Assembly: GCA_016215025.1 (NCBI GenBank)
Contig: JACRMI010000110.1
Location: 1 to 64,000 of the forward strand
Origin: Chloroflexota bacterium
Lineage (GTDB): Bacteria; Chloroflexota; Anaerolineae; UBA4142
Direction of reading: 5' to 3'
Length of the DNA: 64,000 nucleotides
The notes below the pieces were generated by a model. The model saw only the letters and a list, made by a program, of their open reading frames with translations. It ran no database searches and was not told where the DNA came from. Shown one piece after another: positions 38,700-49,100 of this stretch. Made by a program: the position numbers and the translations under genes. Every line of letters starts with the position of its first letter. Position 1 is the stretch's first letter.

Positions 38700-39140
38700 T
38701 TAAAGTTCTGGGAGAGTCAGAATTTCAATACTGCGCAATCCATGTTGAGCATTGAGATAATTCACAAGCAAACGAGTATTGCGTTTGACCATATGCTTGA
38801 AATTCCAGCTCACCAAAACATCTGCGTCGCCATGAACTGGCACAGCAATATGCAAAGCATCGTCCAAATAACGGGCTGGCACAACGCCTGCTTGGACATA
38901 AGTACTTGCCAAATCACGCATGACGGAACTCAATGAAACAACCCGAAAGCCGCGCATTAGAGTCGTGAGTTGCTCAGCTAATTTCGTTTCTGCTTGGCTC
39001 AACTCTTCGACAGTGAGTTCCGAGCAGAGTAGCTCATACCGCCCAAGCGTTTGCCAGAATTCGCGCGTAGCTTGCAGTCGTTCCGGTGTGCGTTCATCAT
39101 AATATGCGCTGAATACAGACGTGTCCAGATAAATTCGAAT
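38700..39140 (-). CDS. PIN-domain protein, apparent non-canonical ATT start
   Basis: own translation extends the track ORF upstream: (I/M)RIYLDTSVFSAYYDERTPERLQATREFWQTLGRYELLCSELTVEELSQAETK...; AAGGAG six bases before ATT at 39140. Confidence 0.65.
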   Translation of the reverse strand: MRIYLDTSVFSAYYDERTPERLQATREFWQTLGRYELLCSELTVEELSQAETKLAEQLTTLMRGFRVVSLSSVMRDLASTYVQAGVVPARYLDDALHIAVPVHGDADVLVSWNFKHMVKRNTRLLVNYLNAQHGLRSIEILTLPEL

Positions 39141-39211
39141 CCAACGCTCCTTTTGATCAGATTTAGAATAGCACAGTCACTTTGGACTGTCAACGCTCGC
39201 ACTAACAAAAA

Positions 39212-39272
39212 AGTCAAAAGCAACCACGGACAACCGCCAGCTACTTTTGACTTTATCCTTTTCACTTTTAGG
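39212..39272. repeat. AAAAGTCAAAAG word-hairpin downstream of rex
   Basis: aaagtcaaaagcaa...ctacttttgacttt plus ccttttcacttttagg; same words as 38418-38470. Confidence 0.65.
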
Positions 39273-39273
39273 T

Positions 39274-39891
39274 TTACAAATAATACATCATGCTCTGCAT
39301 ACCTGCCACCGGATCGATGTAATGCACTTTGACATCGGACGGCACGCTCAACGTGATCGATGCGTAACACAGAATCGCGCGAATCCCCAGCTCGATCAAC
39401 TCATCGGCGACTTGTTGCGCAACTTCTTCGGGCACCGCGAGAATCGCTATCCGCACATTCTTGGAGCGCACCACGCGCGGCAGTTCCGTCATCGTTTGAA
39501 CGACCAAATCGCCAACGGTCATTCCAATCTTCTGCGGCGCATTATCGAAAATCGCGACGAGCTTGAAACCTTGCGGCGCAAAGCCCTGATAATGCACCAG
39601 CGCGCGCCCCAAATCGCCAGCGCCCACCAAGACCACTTCCCAATCATGATCGACGTGCAGGATTTGACGCAACTGCTTTTGCAAGTACTCGATGTTATAG
39701 CCAGTCCCTTGCTTGCCAAACTCGCCAAAGTACGAAAGGTCTTTGCGAATTTGCGCCGACGAAAAATCAAGTCGCTCACTCAGTTCCTGGGACGACGTAA
39801 TCGTCTTTCCCTCTCGTTGCAAAAACGTGAGCATCCGCAAGTAAAGAGGTAATCGATTAATAACTACATCAGAAACTGGCTGCGTCGCCAT
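39274..39891 (-). CDS. rex: redox-sensing transcriptional repressor Rex
   Basis: RLPLYLRMLTFL...SSQELSERLDFSSAQIRKDLSYFGEFGKQGTGYNIEYL; VVLVGAGDLGRALVHY. Confidence 0.96.
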   Translation of the reverse strand: MATQPVSDVVINRLPLYLRMLTFLQREGKTITSSQELSERLDFSSAQIRKDLSYFGEFGKQGTGYNIEYLQKQLRQILHVDHDWEVVLVGAGDLGRALVHYQGFAPQGFKLVAIFDNAPQKIGMTVGDLVVQTMTELPRVVRSKNVRIAILAVPEEVAQQVADELIELGIRAILCYASITLSVPSDVKVHYIDPVAGMQSMMYYL

Positions 39892-39987
39892 CCGCTTCTC
39901 CTTCAGTGCCTGGTATTTTCAAAGCGTATCATAACATGATTCATCTCAACTTGCAATTATCTAAAGATTCGAGTATTCTGGGCAGCG

Positions 39988-41265
39988 ATGCGAGACGAAA
40001 CTATATTCTTTGACGAAGCAAAAATTATTGTGCAAGCAGGCAACGGCGGCAACGGCAGTATGAGTTTCCGCCGTGAAAAATTTGTTCCCCATGGCGGACC
40101 CGATGGTGGACATGGCGGCGACGGCGGCGACGTGGTTCTGCAAGTGAGCCGACACTTGAACACGCTGCTGAATCTGCGAAAACATCCGCACTGGAGAGCC
40201 ACACGCGGCGCGCACGGCGAAGGCAGCGACAAGCACGGCAAGAATGGCGCCGATATTGTCATTCCCGTTCCGCGCGGAACCGTCGTGCGTGATGCAGCAA
40301 CGGGCCAAGTCATTGCCGACTTGGTGAAGGAAAACGATCAAGTGATCGTCGCGCGTGGCGGACGCGGCGGACGCGGCAATGCGGCATTCGTCAGTTCGAC
40401 CAATCAAGCGCCGCGTTTTGCGGAAAAAGGCGAGCCAGGCGAAGAGCGCACGCTGTTGCTCGAACTCAAACTGCTCGCCGATATCGGCATCATCGGTTTA
40501 CCCAACGCAGGCAAATCGACTTTTCTCGCATCGATCACAGCAGCGAAACCCAAAATCGCCGACTATCCTTTTACGACGCTGACACCCAATCTAGGTGTTG
40601 CTATCGTCGATGATCGTGAGGTCGTCCTCGCCGATATTCCTGGCTTGATCGAAGGCGCGCACACTGGATCCGGTCTGGGTGATCGATTCCTGCGTCACAC
40701 CGAACGCACGCACGTGTTGATTCACCTCATCGACGGTTCACTCGAAAATCCGCTTGAAGCATTCGATACGATCAATCGCGAATTGAAAGAATACAATCCC
40801 AAGCTAGCAAAGAAACCGCAAGTGGTCGCACTCAACAAAATGGATTTGCCCGATGCGCAAGCCAACTGGCAAAAATTGCAGAAAAAATTCGCGCGCAAAA
40901 AGATCGAGGCATATGCAATCTCTGCGGCGACGGGTCAAGGCGTGCGCGATTTGCTTCGCGCGGCAGTCAAGCGCCTGAATGAAGTCGAACCCGAGCCAGA
41001 GGTGCAAGAAGAGGAATTGCCAGTTATTCGCCCGGCCAAGGACGAAAATGCGTTTGAGATCAAGCGCGAGGGTCACGCCTTCCGCATCACCGGTCGAAAG
41101 GTCGAACGCACCGTTGCAATGACGAATTTCGATCAAGAGGAAGCCATCGTGCGATTGCATCGTGTCTTCAAGGCGATGGGAGTCACGAACGCGCTGGAGC
41201 AAGCGGGCGTCCGCGAAGGCGACAAGGTCCGCATCGGCGACGTAGAACTCGAATGGCGAAATTGA
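39988..41265 (+). CDS. obg: GTPase Obg/CgtA
   Basis: FDEAKIIVQAGNGGNGSMSFRREKFVPHGGPDGGHGGDGG; GLPNAGKSTFLASIT; C-terminal OCT domain. Confidence 0.97.
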   Translation: MRDETIFFDEAKIIVQAGNGGNGSMSFRREKFVPHGGPDGGHGGDGGDVVLQVSRHLNTLLNLRKHPHWRATRGAHGEGSDKHGKNGADIVIPVPRGTVVRDAATGQVIADLVKENDQVIVARGGRGGRGNAAFVSSTNQAPRFAEKGEPGEERTLLLELKLLADIGIIGLPNAGKSTFLASITAAKPKIADYPFTTLTPNLGVAIVDDREVVLADIPGLIEGAHTGSGLGDRFLRHTERTHVLIHLIDGSLENPLEAFDTINRELKEYNPKLAKKPQVVALNKMDLPDAQANWQKLQKKFARKKIEAYAISAATGQGVRDLLRAAVKRLNEVEPEPEVQEEELPVIRPAKDENAFEIKREGHAFRITGRKVERTVAMTNFDQEEAIVRLHRVFKAMGVTNALEQAGVREGDKVRIGDVELEWRN

Positions 41266-41299
41266 GCGCGAAACAAGTATGGGCGTATGGGGGTGAAAA

Positions 41300-41923
41300 T
41301 TGATGCAGCACCTCCCACACTCCCACACTCGCATGGGTGTCTTAGGTGGCACCTTTGATCCGCCGCACAACGGGCACATCGCAATCGCCGAACAAGCACT
41401 CGCGCAACTAGCTCTCGACCAAGTTCTGTTTGCCCCGACGCGTCACCCACCCCACAAGCCAGGAAATTCAATCACGGCGATTGAACACCGATTGGAAATG
41501 GTGCGGCTGGCAATTGCCTCGCATCCACGTTTTGCACTCTCGCGCATCGACGTTGACCGCGAAGGACCAACGTATACCTCGGACACGATGCGTTTGTTGC
41601 GTGAGCAACTTGGCAATGACGTCGATCTTTATTTCATCATGGGCATGGACTCGCTCGCGAATATCTTGACGTGGCACGCGCCCGATCAATTCATTCGAGT
41701 TTGCAAACTCGCTGTGTTCTTTCGCCCTGGCTTTACGGCAAACATCGATGAGCTGGAAAAACAACTCCCCGGTTTGCGCGAATGCGTTGTCTTCGTCCCC
41801 TCACCTGCGATTGACATTGCCGCTAGCGAATTGCAGCGCCGCATTCGCGCAGATCTCCCTATCACGCATCTCGTGCCGCCCGCGGTTGAAACATATATCG
41901 CACAACACAATTTGTACCGTTAA
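41300..41923 (+). CDS. nadD: nicotinate-nucleotide adenylyltransferase
   Basis: MGVLGGTFDPPHNGHIAIAEQA; start may be the internal Met. Confidence 0.93.
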   Translation: MMQHLPHSHTRMGVLGGTFDPPHNGHIAIAEQALAQLALDQVLFAPTRHPPHKPGNSITAIEHRLEMVRLAIASHPRFALSRIDVDREGPTYTSDTMRLLREQLGNDVDLYFIMGMDSLANILTWHAPDQFIRVCKLAVFFRPGFTANIDELEKQLPGLRECVVFVPSPAIDIAASELQRRIRADLPITHLVPPAVETYIAQHNLYR

Positions 41924-41982
41924 AGTAATCCTCTCGACACGCGTGCAACGTCCGCTTAATTTCTTCCAAACCTTTCATGAGC

Positions 41983-42036
41983 ACAGAAGCGAAAAACCGA
42001 AGAGCCTTCGAAGGCTCTTCGGTTTTTCGCTTCTGT
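41983..42036. terminator. 54-bp perfect palindrome, bidirectional terminator between nadD and the PIN gene
   Basis: acagaagcgaaaaaccgaagagccttc|gaaggctcttcggtttttcgcttctgt. Confidence 0.92.
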
Positions 42037-42053
42037 CGCTGGCAGAGATAACA

Positions 42054-42443
42054 TCAATAAGGTCGCGAGACAGTTAGATTTGGTATCATGCCAAAGTGTC
42101 GTTCGTTATCTGTCGCTAGCTCTAAATCTTGGACAATTGCAGTAGCAGCAATGAGAGCATCGGGTATCGTCAAACCATGACTTTTGCAGTAGGTGAGCAT
42201 AAGATCGTATGCTTGCGCAGATGCTGTAGGCGAAAGATGTGCGAGGTCAAAATCGGCAACAAGCTCCTTCGCCTTATCCACTTCAATTTTATCACGACAC
42301 CCTGCAATCAATTCCATTGCGGAAACCGTAGAGACAAACAACGGAATCTGATCCCTTCGAGCCGCATCTACAAAATCAGCCGCCTGGGTGTTTCCCCGCG
42401 AGAGATCGATCAACACTGTACTATCCAAAAGCTTGCCCGTCAT
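42054..42443 (-). CDS. type II toxin-antitoxin PIN-domain toxin (VapC-like)
   Basis: MTGKLLDSTVLIDLSRGN...SAMELIAGC...IPDALIAATAIVQDLELATDNERHFGMI. Confidence 0.85.
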   Translation of the reverse strand: MTGKLLDSTVLIDLSRGNTQAADFVDAARRDQIPLFVSTVSAMELIAGCRDKIEVDKAKELVADFDLAHLSPTASAQAYDLMLTYCKSHGLTIPDALIAATAIVQDLELATDNERHFGMIPNLTVSRPY

Positions 42444-42700
42444 TGACGCGTCCATTGCTTTGCGCGCAAATTTTCTAACCATTCACGCGATGACAGTCCG
42501 CGCATATCTTGGCGGTCAGCCCACATTCCAAAGTAATTCGCGGTACGCACGGAGCGAGTCTGATCAGCGGACTTGTGACTGAGAAAAACCAACTGACTCC
42601 GCAACGCCGTCATCTCAGTAATAAGCCGATCAATTTCCTGAACAACACTTTCGATGCGTGAATCGTCTATCGAATCTGTTACATTTCTCACCATGGTCAC
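42440..42700 (-). CDS. putative antitoxin paired with the PIN gene
   Basis: 86 aa ORF overlapping the toxin start. Confidence 0.6.
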   Translation of the reverse strand: MTMVRNVTDSIDDSRIESVVQEIDRLITEMTALRSQLVFLSHKSADQTRSVRTANYFGMWADRQDMRGLSSREWLENLRAKQWTRQ

Positions 42701-42768
42701 TTTCCTTTCACATCAAAGCCCAACTCACATTGCAACTGATTCGAGTATACATCCGAAAACTTACCTGG

Positions 42769-43389
42769 TCAATGCAATTTACCAACCTCAAAAATCGCAA
42801 TCGACACGCGCATATTCTCACCCAAGCGTGCCGCGCGCAACGTGCGATTCGACTCCCCCAAGTAAATCGACTGGTCGATCTTGATTCCCTCGTTCTTGCA
42901 AAAATCGATGAAATCGCGCACGGTCAATGGACGTGCGCGCGGCGCGGTGTACCACGGCTGTGGCAAACCCGGCGCAAGTGGCGTTCGCCCGGTCAACAGC
43001 AAGCCAATCCGACAACGCCAGTGTCCCCAGTTTGCAAAACTCACAATCGCGCGCCGACTCACGCGCAGCATCTCGCAAATGATGAACGCGGGATCGTCGA
43101 GATACGGCAATGTCTGACTGAGAATCACCGTATCGAAAGAATCATCCGGATAATCGCCGAGACCTTCGTCGAGGTTGCCTTGGCGAACGCTCAAGCCTTT
43201 GCGAACACAAGCTAGCACACCTTGCTCTGACAATTCGATGCCGCGTCCGGTGATTTGGCGCCCATCGATCAAATGGCGCAACAAAACGCCATCGCCACAA
43301 CCCAGGTCGAGAACTTTTTCACCGGGCTGGATAAAGTTGGCGATAGCAAGTAAATCAGGTCGCAATCCAACGTTGTTTGTTTCACTCAT
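42769..43389 (-). CDS. metW: methionine biosynthesis protein MetW
   Basis: VLDLGCGDGVLLRHL...FDTVILSQTLPYLDDP...RRAIVSFANWGHWRCRIGLLLTGRTP. Confidence 0.92.
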   Translation of the reverse strand: MSETNNVGLRPDLLAIANFIQPGEKVLDLGCGDGVLLRHLIDGRQITGRGIELSEQGVLACVRKGLSVRQGNLDEGLGDYPDDSFDTVILSQTLPYLDDPAFIICEMLRVSRRAIVSFANWGHWRCRIGLLLTGRTPLAPGLPQPWYTAPRARPLTVRDFIDFCKNEGIKIDQSIYLGESNRTLRAARLGENMRVSIAIFEVGKLH

Positions 43390-43410
43390 GAATCAAAAAC
43401 CGATTTAGGT

Positions 43411-43480
43411 TATCGCTCTGAGCGGAGCGAAGAGTCTCGCACTTTGTAAAAATGAGATTCTTCGCTTCGCGCAGAATGAC
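43411..43480. repeat. dispersed palindromic repeat (CTCTGAGCGGAGCGAAGAGTCTC...GAGATTCTTCGCTTCGCGCAGAATGAC)
   Basis: same family as 2551-2621. Confidence 0.85.
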
Positions 43481-43485
43481 GTGCG

Positions 43486-44631
43486 TCAAGGCAACAGAAT
43501 CTCATGATGCTCAACTACACGTCCCAGGAAATCCGAAATTAGTTGCGTCATCGTTTCCACCTCAAGCAAGAACGCGTCGTGTCCCCAGGTTGATTGCAAA
43601 TTGCAGTACGTCACGTCTGCGCCGATGCCGGTCAATGCGCTGACCATTTCTTTCGAGTGGTATGTAGGATAGAGCCAGTCAGACGTAAAGGAAACGACGA
43701 GGTACATAATGTCGGCGCATTTCGCAAACGCTTTGGATAGACTGCCGTTGCCATTCGCTAGATCAAAATAGTCCATCGCTTTGGTGACGTAGAGGTACGT
43801 GTTCGCATCGAATCGCTCTGTAAAGCGGCTGCCATTGTGGTGCAGATAGCTTTCAACCGCAAAATCCGTTTCAAAATCGAAGCCGAATCGTTCGCGCGCT
43901 TCGAGCCGCCGACCAAACTTTTGGTGCATCGATTCTTCGCTGAGATAGGTGATGTGTCCAATCATGCGCGCGAGTGCCAACCCCGTGTTGGGGCGCGCCC
44001 CATCGTAATAATCACCCTTGTTCCAATTCGGGTCGGCGTAGATGGCCTGCCGACCCACTTCGCTAAACGCGATCAACATCGGCGAGTGGCGGGCAGTGGT
44101 TGCAAGCGGCAAGGCAGCGCGAACGCGTTCGGGATAATTCGCCGTCCATTGCAGCACCTGCATTCCGCCCATGCTTCCGCCCGCTATCGCCAGCAATTTG
44201 TCGATGCCCAGATAATCGATGAGATGGCGTTGCGCGCGAACCATGTCCTTGACTGTAATGACCGGAAAGTTCAAGCCGTACGGCTTGCCCGTTTTTGGAT
44301 CAATCGATCCAGGTCCTGTCGAACCTTGGCAACCGCCGATGACGTTGGAACAGATGACAAAATACTTGTTCGTATTGAACGCTTTGCCCGGTCCGACGCA
44401 ATCGTCCCACCATCCCGCTTTACCCTCCGATGTAAGACCACCCGCGTGCGCATCGCCGGAGAGCGCATGACAAATCAGAATCGCATTGCTTTTATCGGCG
44501 TTGAGTTTGCCATAGGTCTCGTATGCGAGCGTGATCGGACCCAACGATTCGCCGCTGTCGAGCGGCATCGGTTCGTTTTCGGCAAAGGTAAAATATTGGC
44601 GTTCGGTGATACCAAGTGAGTTGTTAGACAT
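43486..44631 (-). CDS. metX: homoserine O-acetyltransferase
   Basis: ICHALSGDAHAGG, GGSMGGMQVLQWTANYPERV, C-terminal GHDAFLLE. Confidence 0.96.
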   Translation of the reverse strand: MSNNSLGITERQYFTFAENEPMPLDSGESLGPITLAYETYGKLNADKSNAILICHALSGDAHAGGLTSEGKAGWWDDCVGPGKAFNTNKYFVICSNVIGGCQGSTGPGSIDPKTGKPYGLNFPVITVKDMVRAQRHLIDYLGIDKLLAIAGGSMGGMQVLQWTANYPERVRAALPLATTARHSPMLIAFSEVGRQAIYADPNWNKGDYYDGARPNTGLALARMIGHITYLSEESMHQKFGRRLEARERFGFDFETDFAVESYLHHNGSRFTERFDANTYLYVTKAMDYFDLANGNGSLSKAFAKCADIMYLVVSFTSDWLYPTYHSKEMVSALTGIGADVTYCNLQSTWGHDAFLLEVETMTQLISDFLGRVVEHHEILLP

Positions 44632-44642
44632 TTTCCATCCAA

Positions 44643-44716
44643 GTGATGCGTGATTCGTGAAGCGTGACCCTTCGACTTCGCTCAGGGTGGATCACGTATC
44701 ACGAGTCACGCATCAC
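44643..44716. repeat. word-hairpin GTGATGCGTGATTCGTGAAGCGTGACCC / GGATCACGTATCACGAGTCACGCATCAC with a different repeat in the loop
   Basis: 28-nt arms complementary with about 4-5 mismatches; loop CTTCGACTTCGCTCAGGG. Confidence 0.85.
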
Positions 44717-44725
44717 GTTTCCGTT

Positions 44726-46472
<1,747 letters not shown>

Positions 46473-46590
46473 CATGAGTCACTATTCAGTTATCAACAAA
46501 GAATTTAGCATAGGTTAATAGATTTGTCAAAATTTATTTTGCACAGACTTACCACCGCACGTTTTGTGCATAATGCCAATAGTCCCGGTG

Positions 46591-46634
46591 TGTAAAAACT
46601 GCGACGCACTTGCAAGTGCGTCGCAGTTTTTACA
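46591..46634 (-). terminator. 44-bp perfect palindrome overlapping the stop codon of the M3-like peptidase
   Basis: tgtaaaaactgcgacgcacttg|caagtgcgtcgcagtttttaca. Confidence 0.88.
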
Positions 46635-48102
46635 AATCGATCAACTCCTCGATCAACGGTGTGGCATTCAATTTCTCTGCACCGATGCGTGTGCGCGCAA
46701 TTTCATCTACAGAGTCGCGTAAGCCGACCGACCACAGACTCTGCAAGAACTTGCCCGCCTCGATGGATTCGTACCACCCTTCCCCAAAGCGTTCCAGGAG
46801 ATAGCGTCGAAGCTGGACCTCGAACACCCACGCTCTTAGGTAACCTGCGACGTAGAACGCATCGTCCACATCGTCAAGGTATCGCTCGGGCGGAATTTTA
46901 ACGTGCAACGCATCGGTCAGAATATCACGATAATCGGTATCGACTCTGGCAGGACCGTTATCGTGCAAATGTAACTCGTACTGTAGCTTTGCAACATACC
47001 GCCGCAAGAGCCAGAGTTTGTTGAACAACGCAAAGCGACGATAGTTTTCCGCTTCGCGCACTGGAATGCGCAAGACATCGACGAGCCAGCGCGGAGTAAA
47101 GCTCAACGATTCAAACAAGAACGCAAACGTTTCGCTGATCGCTTCGTCGCCAAGATAGCGCAGCGCAAACGGCAGCGTCTCGTCGATGTGCGAGAAATGT
47201 TCGGCGTGTCCCGACTCGTGGTAAAGCGCGCGATAATCATCCTGCCCGCCAATCGGTTTGATGACGAGGTAAACTTCTTTCGGCACGCGAACAGGCGCGC
47301 AAAATGCTCGCGGCGATTTCAGTGGAAGATCTTCCGTATCGAGCTTCAACCCTGGTGTGCTCGCGAATTCCAAACCGAGTCCCTTCATCGTTTTGACAAA
47401 TGATGGAACGAGTTGACTGACTGGGAAAATCGAATCGAATTGCGGCGCACGCAGGACGAACGCAACGTCGCTCGTCTCCGCTTCTTTACGCGGTACTCGC
47501 ACAGCGGCAAGACTGCGCTCGAGATTTTCTTCGTAAACGTCTTCAGTCTCTTCGAACAGCGGTTTAAGTTGCTTTGATAGCTCTGGCAAATTCCAACCAC
47601 GCAACTGTTCGATCATCGCACGATAACTCCCAAAGCCCAAGTTGCGTGCCAAATCGTGCTGCGCTTTGATGCGTTGAACGCGCATTGGATTTTGCTTGAC
47701 CATCACCTTAATCTGCTTGTCAGCCAAATCATGGCGACGGCGCATATTCGCTTCGCGGACCAACACCGAACGCACATTTTGATACGGAATCTGCTTTTCG
47801 TCCCATTCGACGATAGCTACCAGTTCGGCGTTCGTGATTTGTTCGCTCAACTCCTTGACCGCGTTTTCGATAAAGCTGCTTACGGCGAAATCGGCAAGAT
47901 GGCGCGCTTCCTTGGACGATTCGTCGCGCTTCATCGCCGCGATGCGTTCGCGCACCGTTGCATCCGCAAACAGATCGGCGTTGCGTTCATAGATCGGTGC
48001 GAGTTCGAGCGTCGATTTCAAACCTGCGCCGACTTGATATTGCTCGCGCATCAAGTCGCTGAGAAATTGTTCCGCACGGTCGGCGAAAGTGGTATCAGGC
48101 AT
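46630..48102 (-). CDS. M3-like zinc metallopeptidase (gluzincin)
   Basis: DYRALYHESGHAEHFSHIDE (HExxH), downstream ISETFAFLFESL. Confidence 0.8.
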   Translation of the reverse strand: MPDTTFADRAEQFLSDLMREQYQVGAGLKSTLELAPIYERNADLFADATVRERIAAMKRDESSKEARHLADFAVSSFIENAVKELSEQITNAELVAIVEWDEKQIPYQNVRSVLVREANMRRRHDLADKQIKVMVKQNPMRVQRIKAQHDLARNLGFGSYRAMIEQLRGWNLPELSKQLKPLFEETEDVYEENLERSLAAVRVPRKEAETSDVAFVLRAPQFDSIFPVSQLVPSFVKTMKGLGLEFASTPGLKLDTEDLPLKSPRAFCAPVRVPKEVYLVIKPIGGQDDYRALYHESGHAEHFSHIDETLPFALRYLGDEAISETFAFLFESLSFTPRWLVDVLRIPVREAENYRRFALFNKLWLLRRYVAKLQYELHLHDNGPARVDTDYRDILTDALHVKIPPERYLDDVDDAFYVAGYLRAWVFEVQLRRYLLERFGEGWYESIEAGKFLQSLWSVGLRDSVDEIARTRIGAEKLNATPLIEELIDL

Positions 48103-48153
48103 TTTTTACCTCAATCATTATCTAGCTTCCAAGAATCGTTTGAACCTGGCGTT

Positions 48154-48294
48154 TCAATTCAGGCAATCCATTCGAACGATATCGCTTTCCGCCGTCTCTT
48201 CGCCACGCACAATTGACCCGAATAACGCAATGCGCGTTACGTACGGCTCGAGCACAGGCAGAATTTTTTCTCGCAATTCATCAAACTTGTTCAT
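48154..48294 (-). pseudogene. truncated minimal nucleotidyltransferase (MNT) remnant
   Basis: own translation MNKFDELREKILPVLEPYVTRIALFGSIVRGEETAESDIVRMDCLN*: GSxxRGExxxxSDI core followed by early stop. Confidence 0.6.
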
Positions 48295-48324
48295 TTCAAA
48301 TTCCTTGGTTCAAATAACCGTCGT

Positions 48325-48780
48325 TCAAGTAGTAACAAAAGCGCCGATACGATCATCGCGACCGAAGAATACGGCAGTGGTAAAAGCGCCTAGATGAACA
48401 GGATCAGTGCAACGGGCCAAAAGGTCGGATGCGACTTGTGAATTGAAACGTTCGCTCAGCGCAATCAGCTCTTCGATTCCTTCGGCAAATTCCGTAGTCT
48501 GCATGTAATCGGCAAAGCCACGAAAACTCGCGTTCTCCCAGCCAACATTGATGGAACCTTTGCTTGGGTGACGCAAACCGCCCAGCGCTTTCAAATGGCG
48601 ATATTTGATTTCTATCTTGAGTAACTCAATTTTAAGCGATTCGCGATTGAATTGCGGATTATGCCGTGAGCGCGGTACGGTGTGAATATCGGCAAGCAGC
48701 GTGATGTTATGCGCTAAAAAGATTTCGATGAACTTGTCTAGCGGTCGCGCCGAATGACCGATGGCGTAAATTGTTGACGT
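48325..48780 (-). pseudogene. DUF488-family gene remnant: start codon lost (ACG) and C-terminus replaced
   Basis: own translation (ACG)-STIYAIGHSARPLDKFIEIFLAHNITLLADIHTVPRSRHNPQFNRESLKIELLKIEIKYRHLKALGGLRH...; tail after ALSERFN does not look like DUF488. Confidence 0.6.
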
Positions 48781-48832
48781 ACTCTATCCCCCCACCAGAC
48801 AATTGACAACTGATTTTTCTTGCATACCATTC

Positions 48833-49096
48833 TTACACACGAGCAAGATGATCCAGCACTCGTCCCAGGGTCAAGACCAAGTTGGGATGCGATTCCTCCA
48901 AGCGTTCAATCGATTCTTGCAAACGCTGCGCCATCGCATCATTGCGCCGAGGCGGCTTGCCGCTCGAATCGCCCAGCGTCGCTCGAATATCGTTCATGAG
49001 ATGTTCAAGCAGCTGACGAGTCTCTGGATCAACCGCTTGCGTCTGCTCAAGTTCGTCGTGCAATTGTTGAAGGGACTGTCGGAATTTTTCGTCCAT
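48833..49096 (-). CDS. DUF4404 family protein
   Basis: MDEKFRQSLQQLHDELEQTQAVDPETRQLLEHLMNDIRATL. Confidence 0.75.
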   Translation of the reverse strand: MDEKFRQSLQQLHDELEQTQAVDPETRQLLEHLMNDIRATLGDSSGKPPRRNDAMAQRLQESIERLEESHPNLVLTLGRVLDHLARV

Positions 49097-49100
49097 CACC

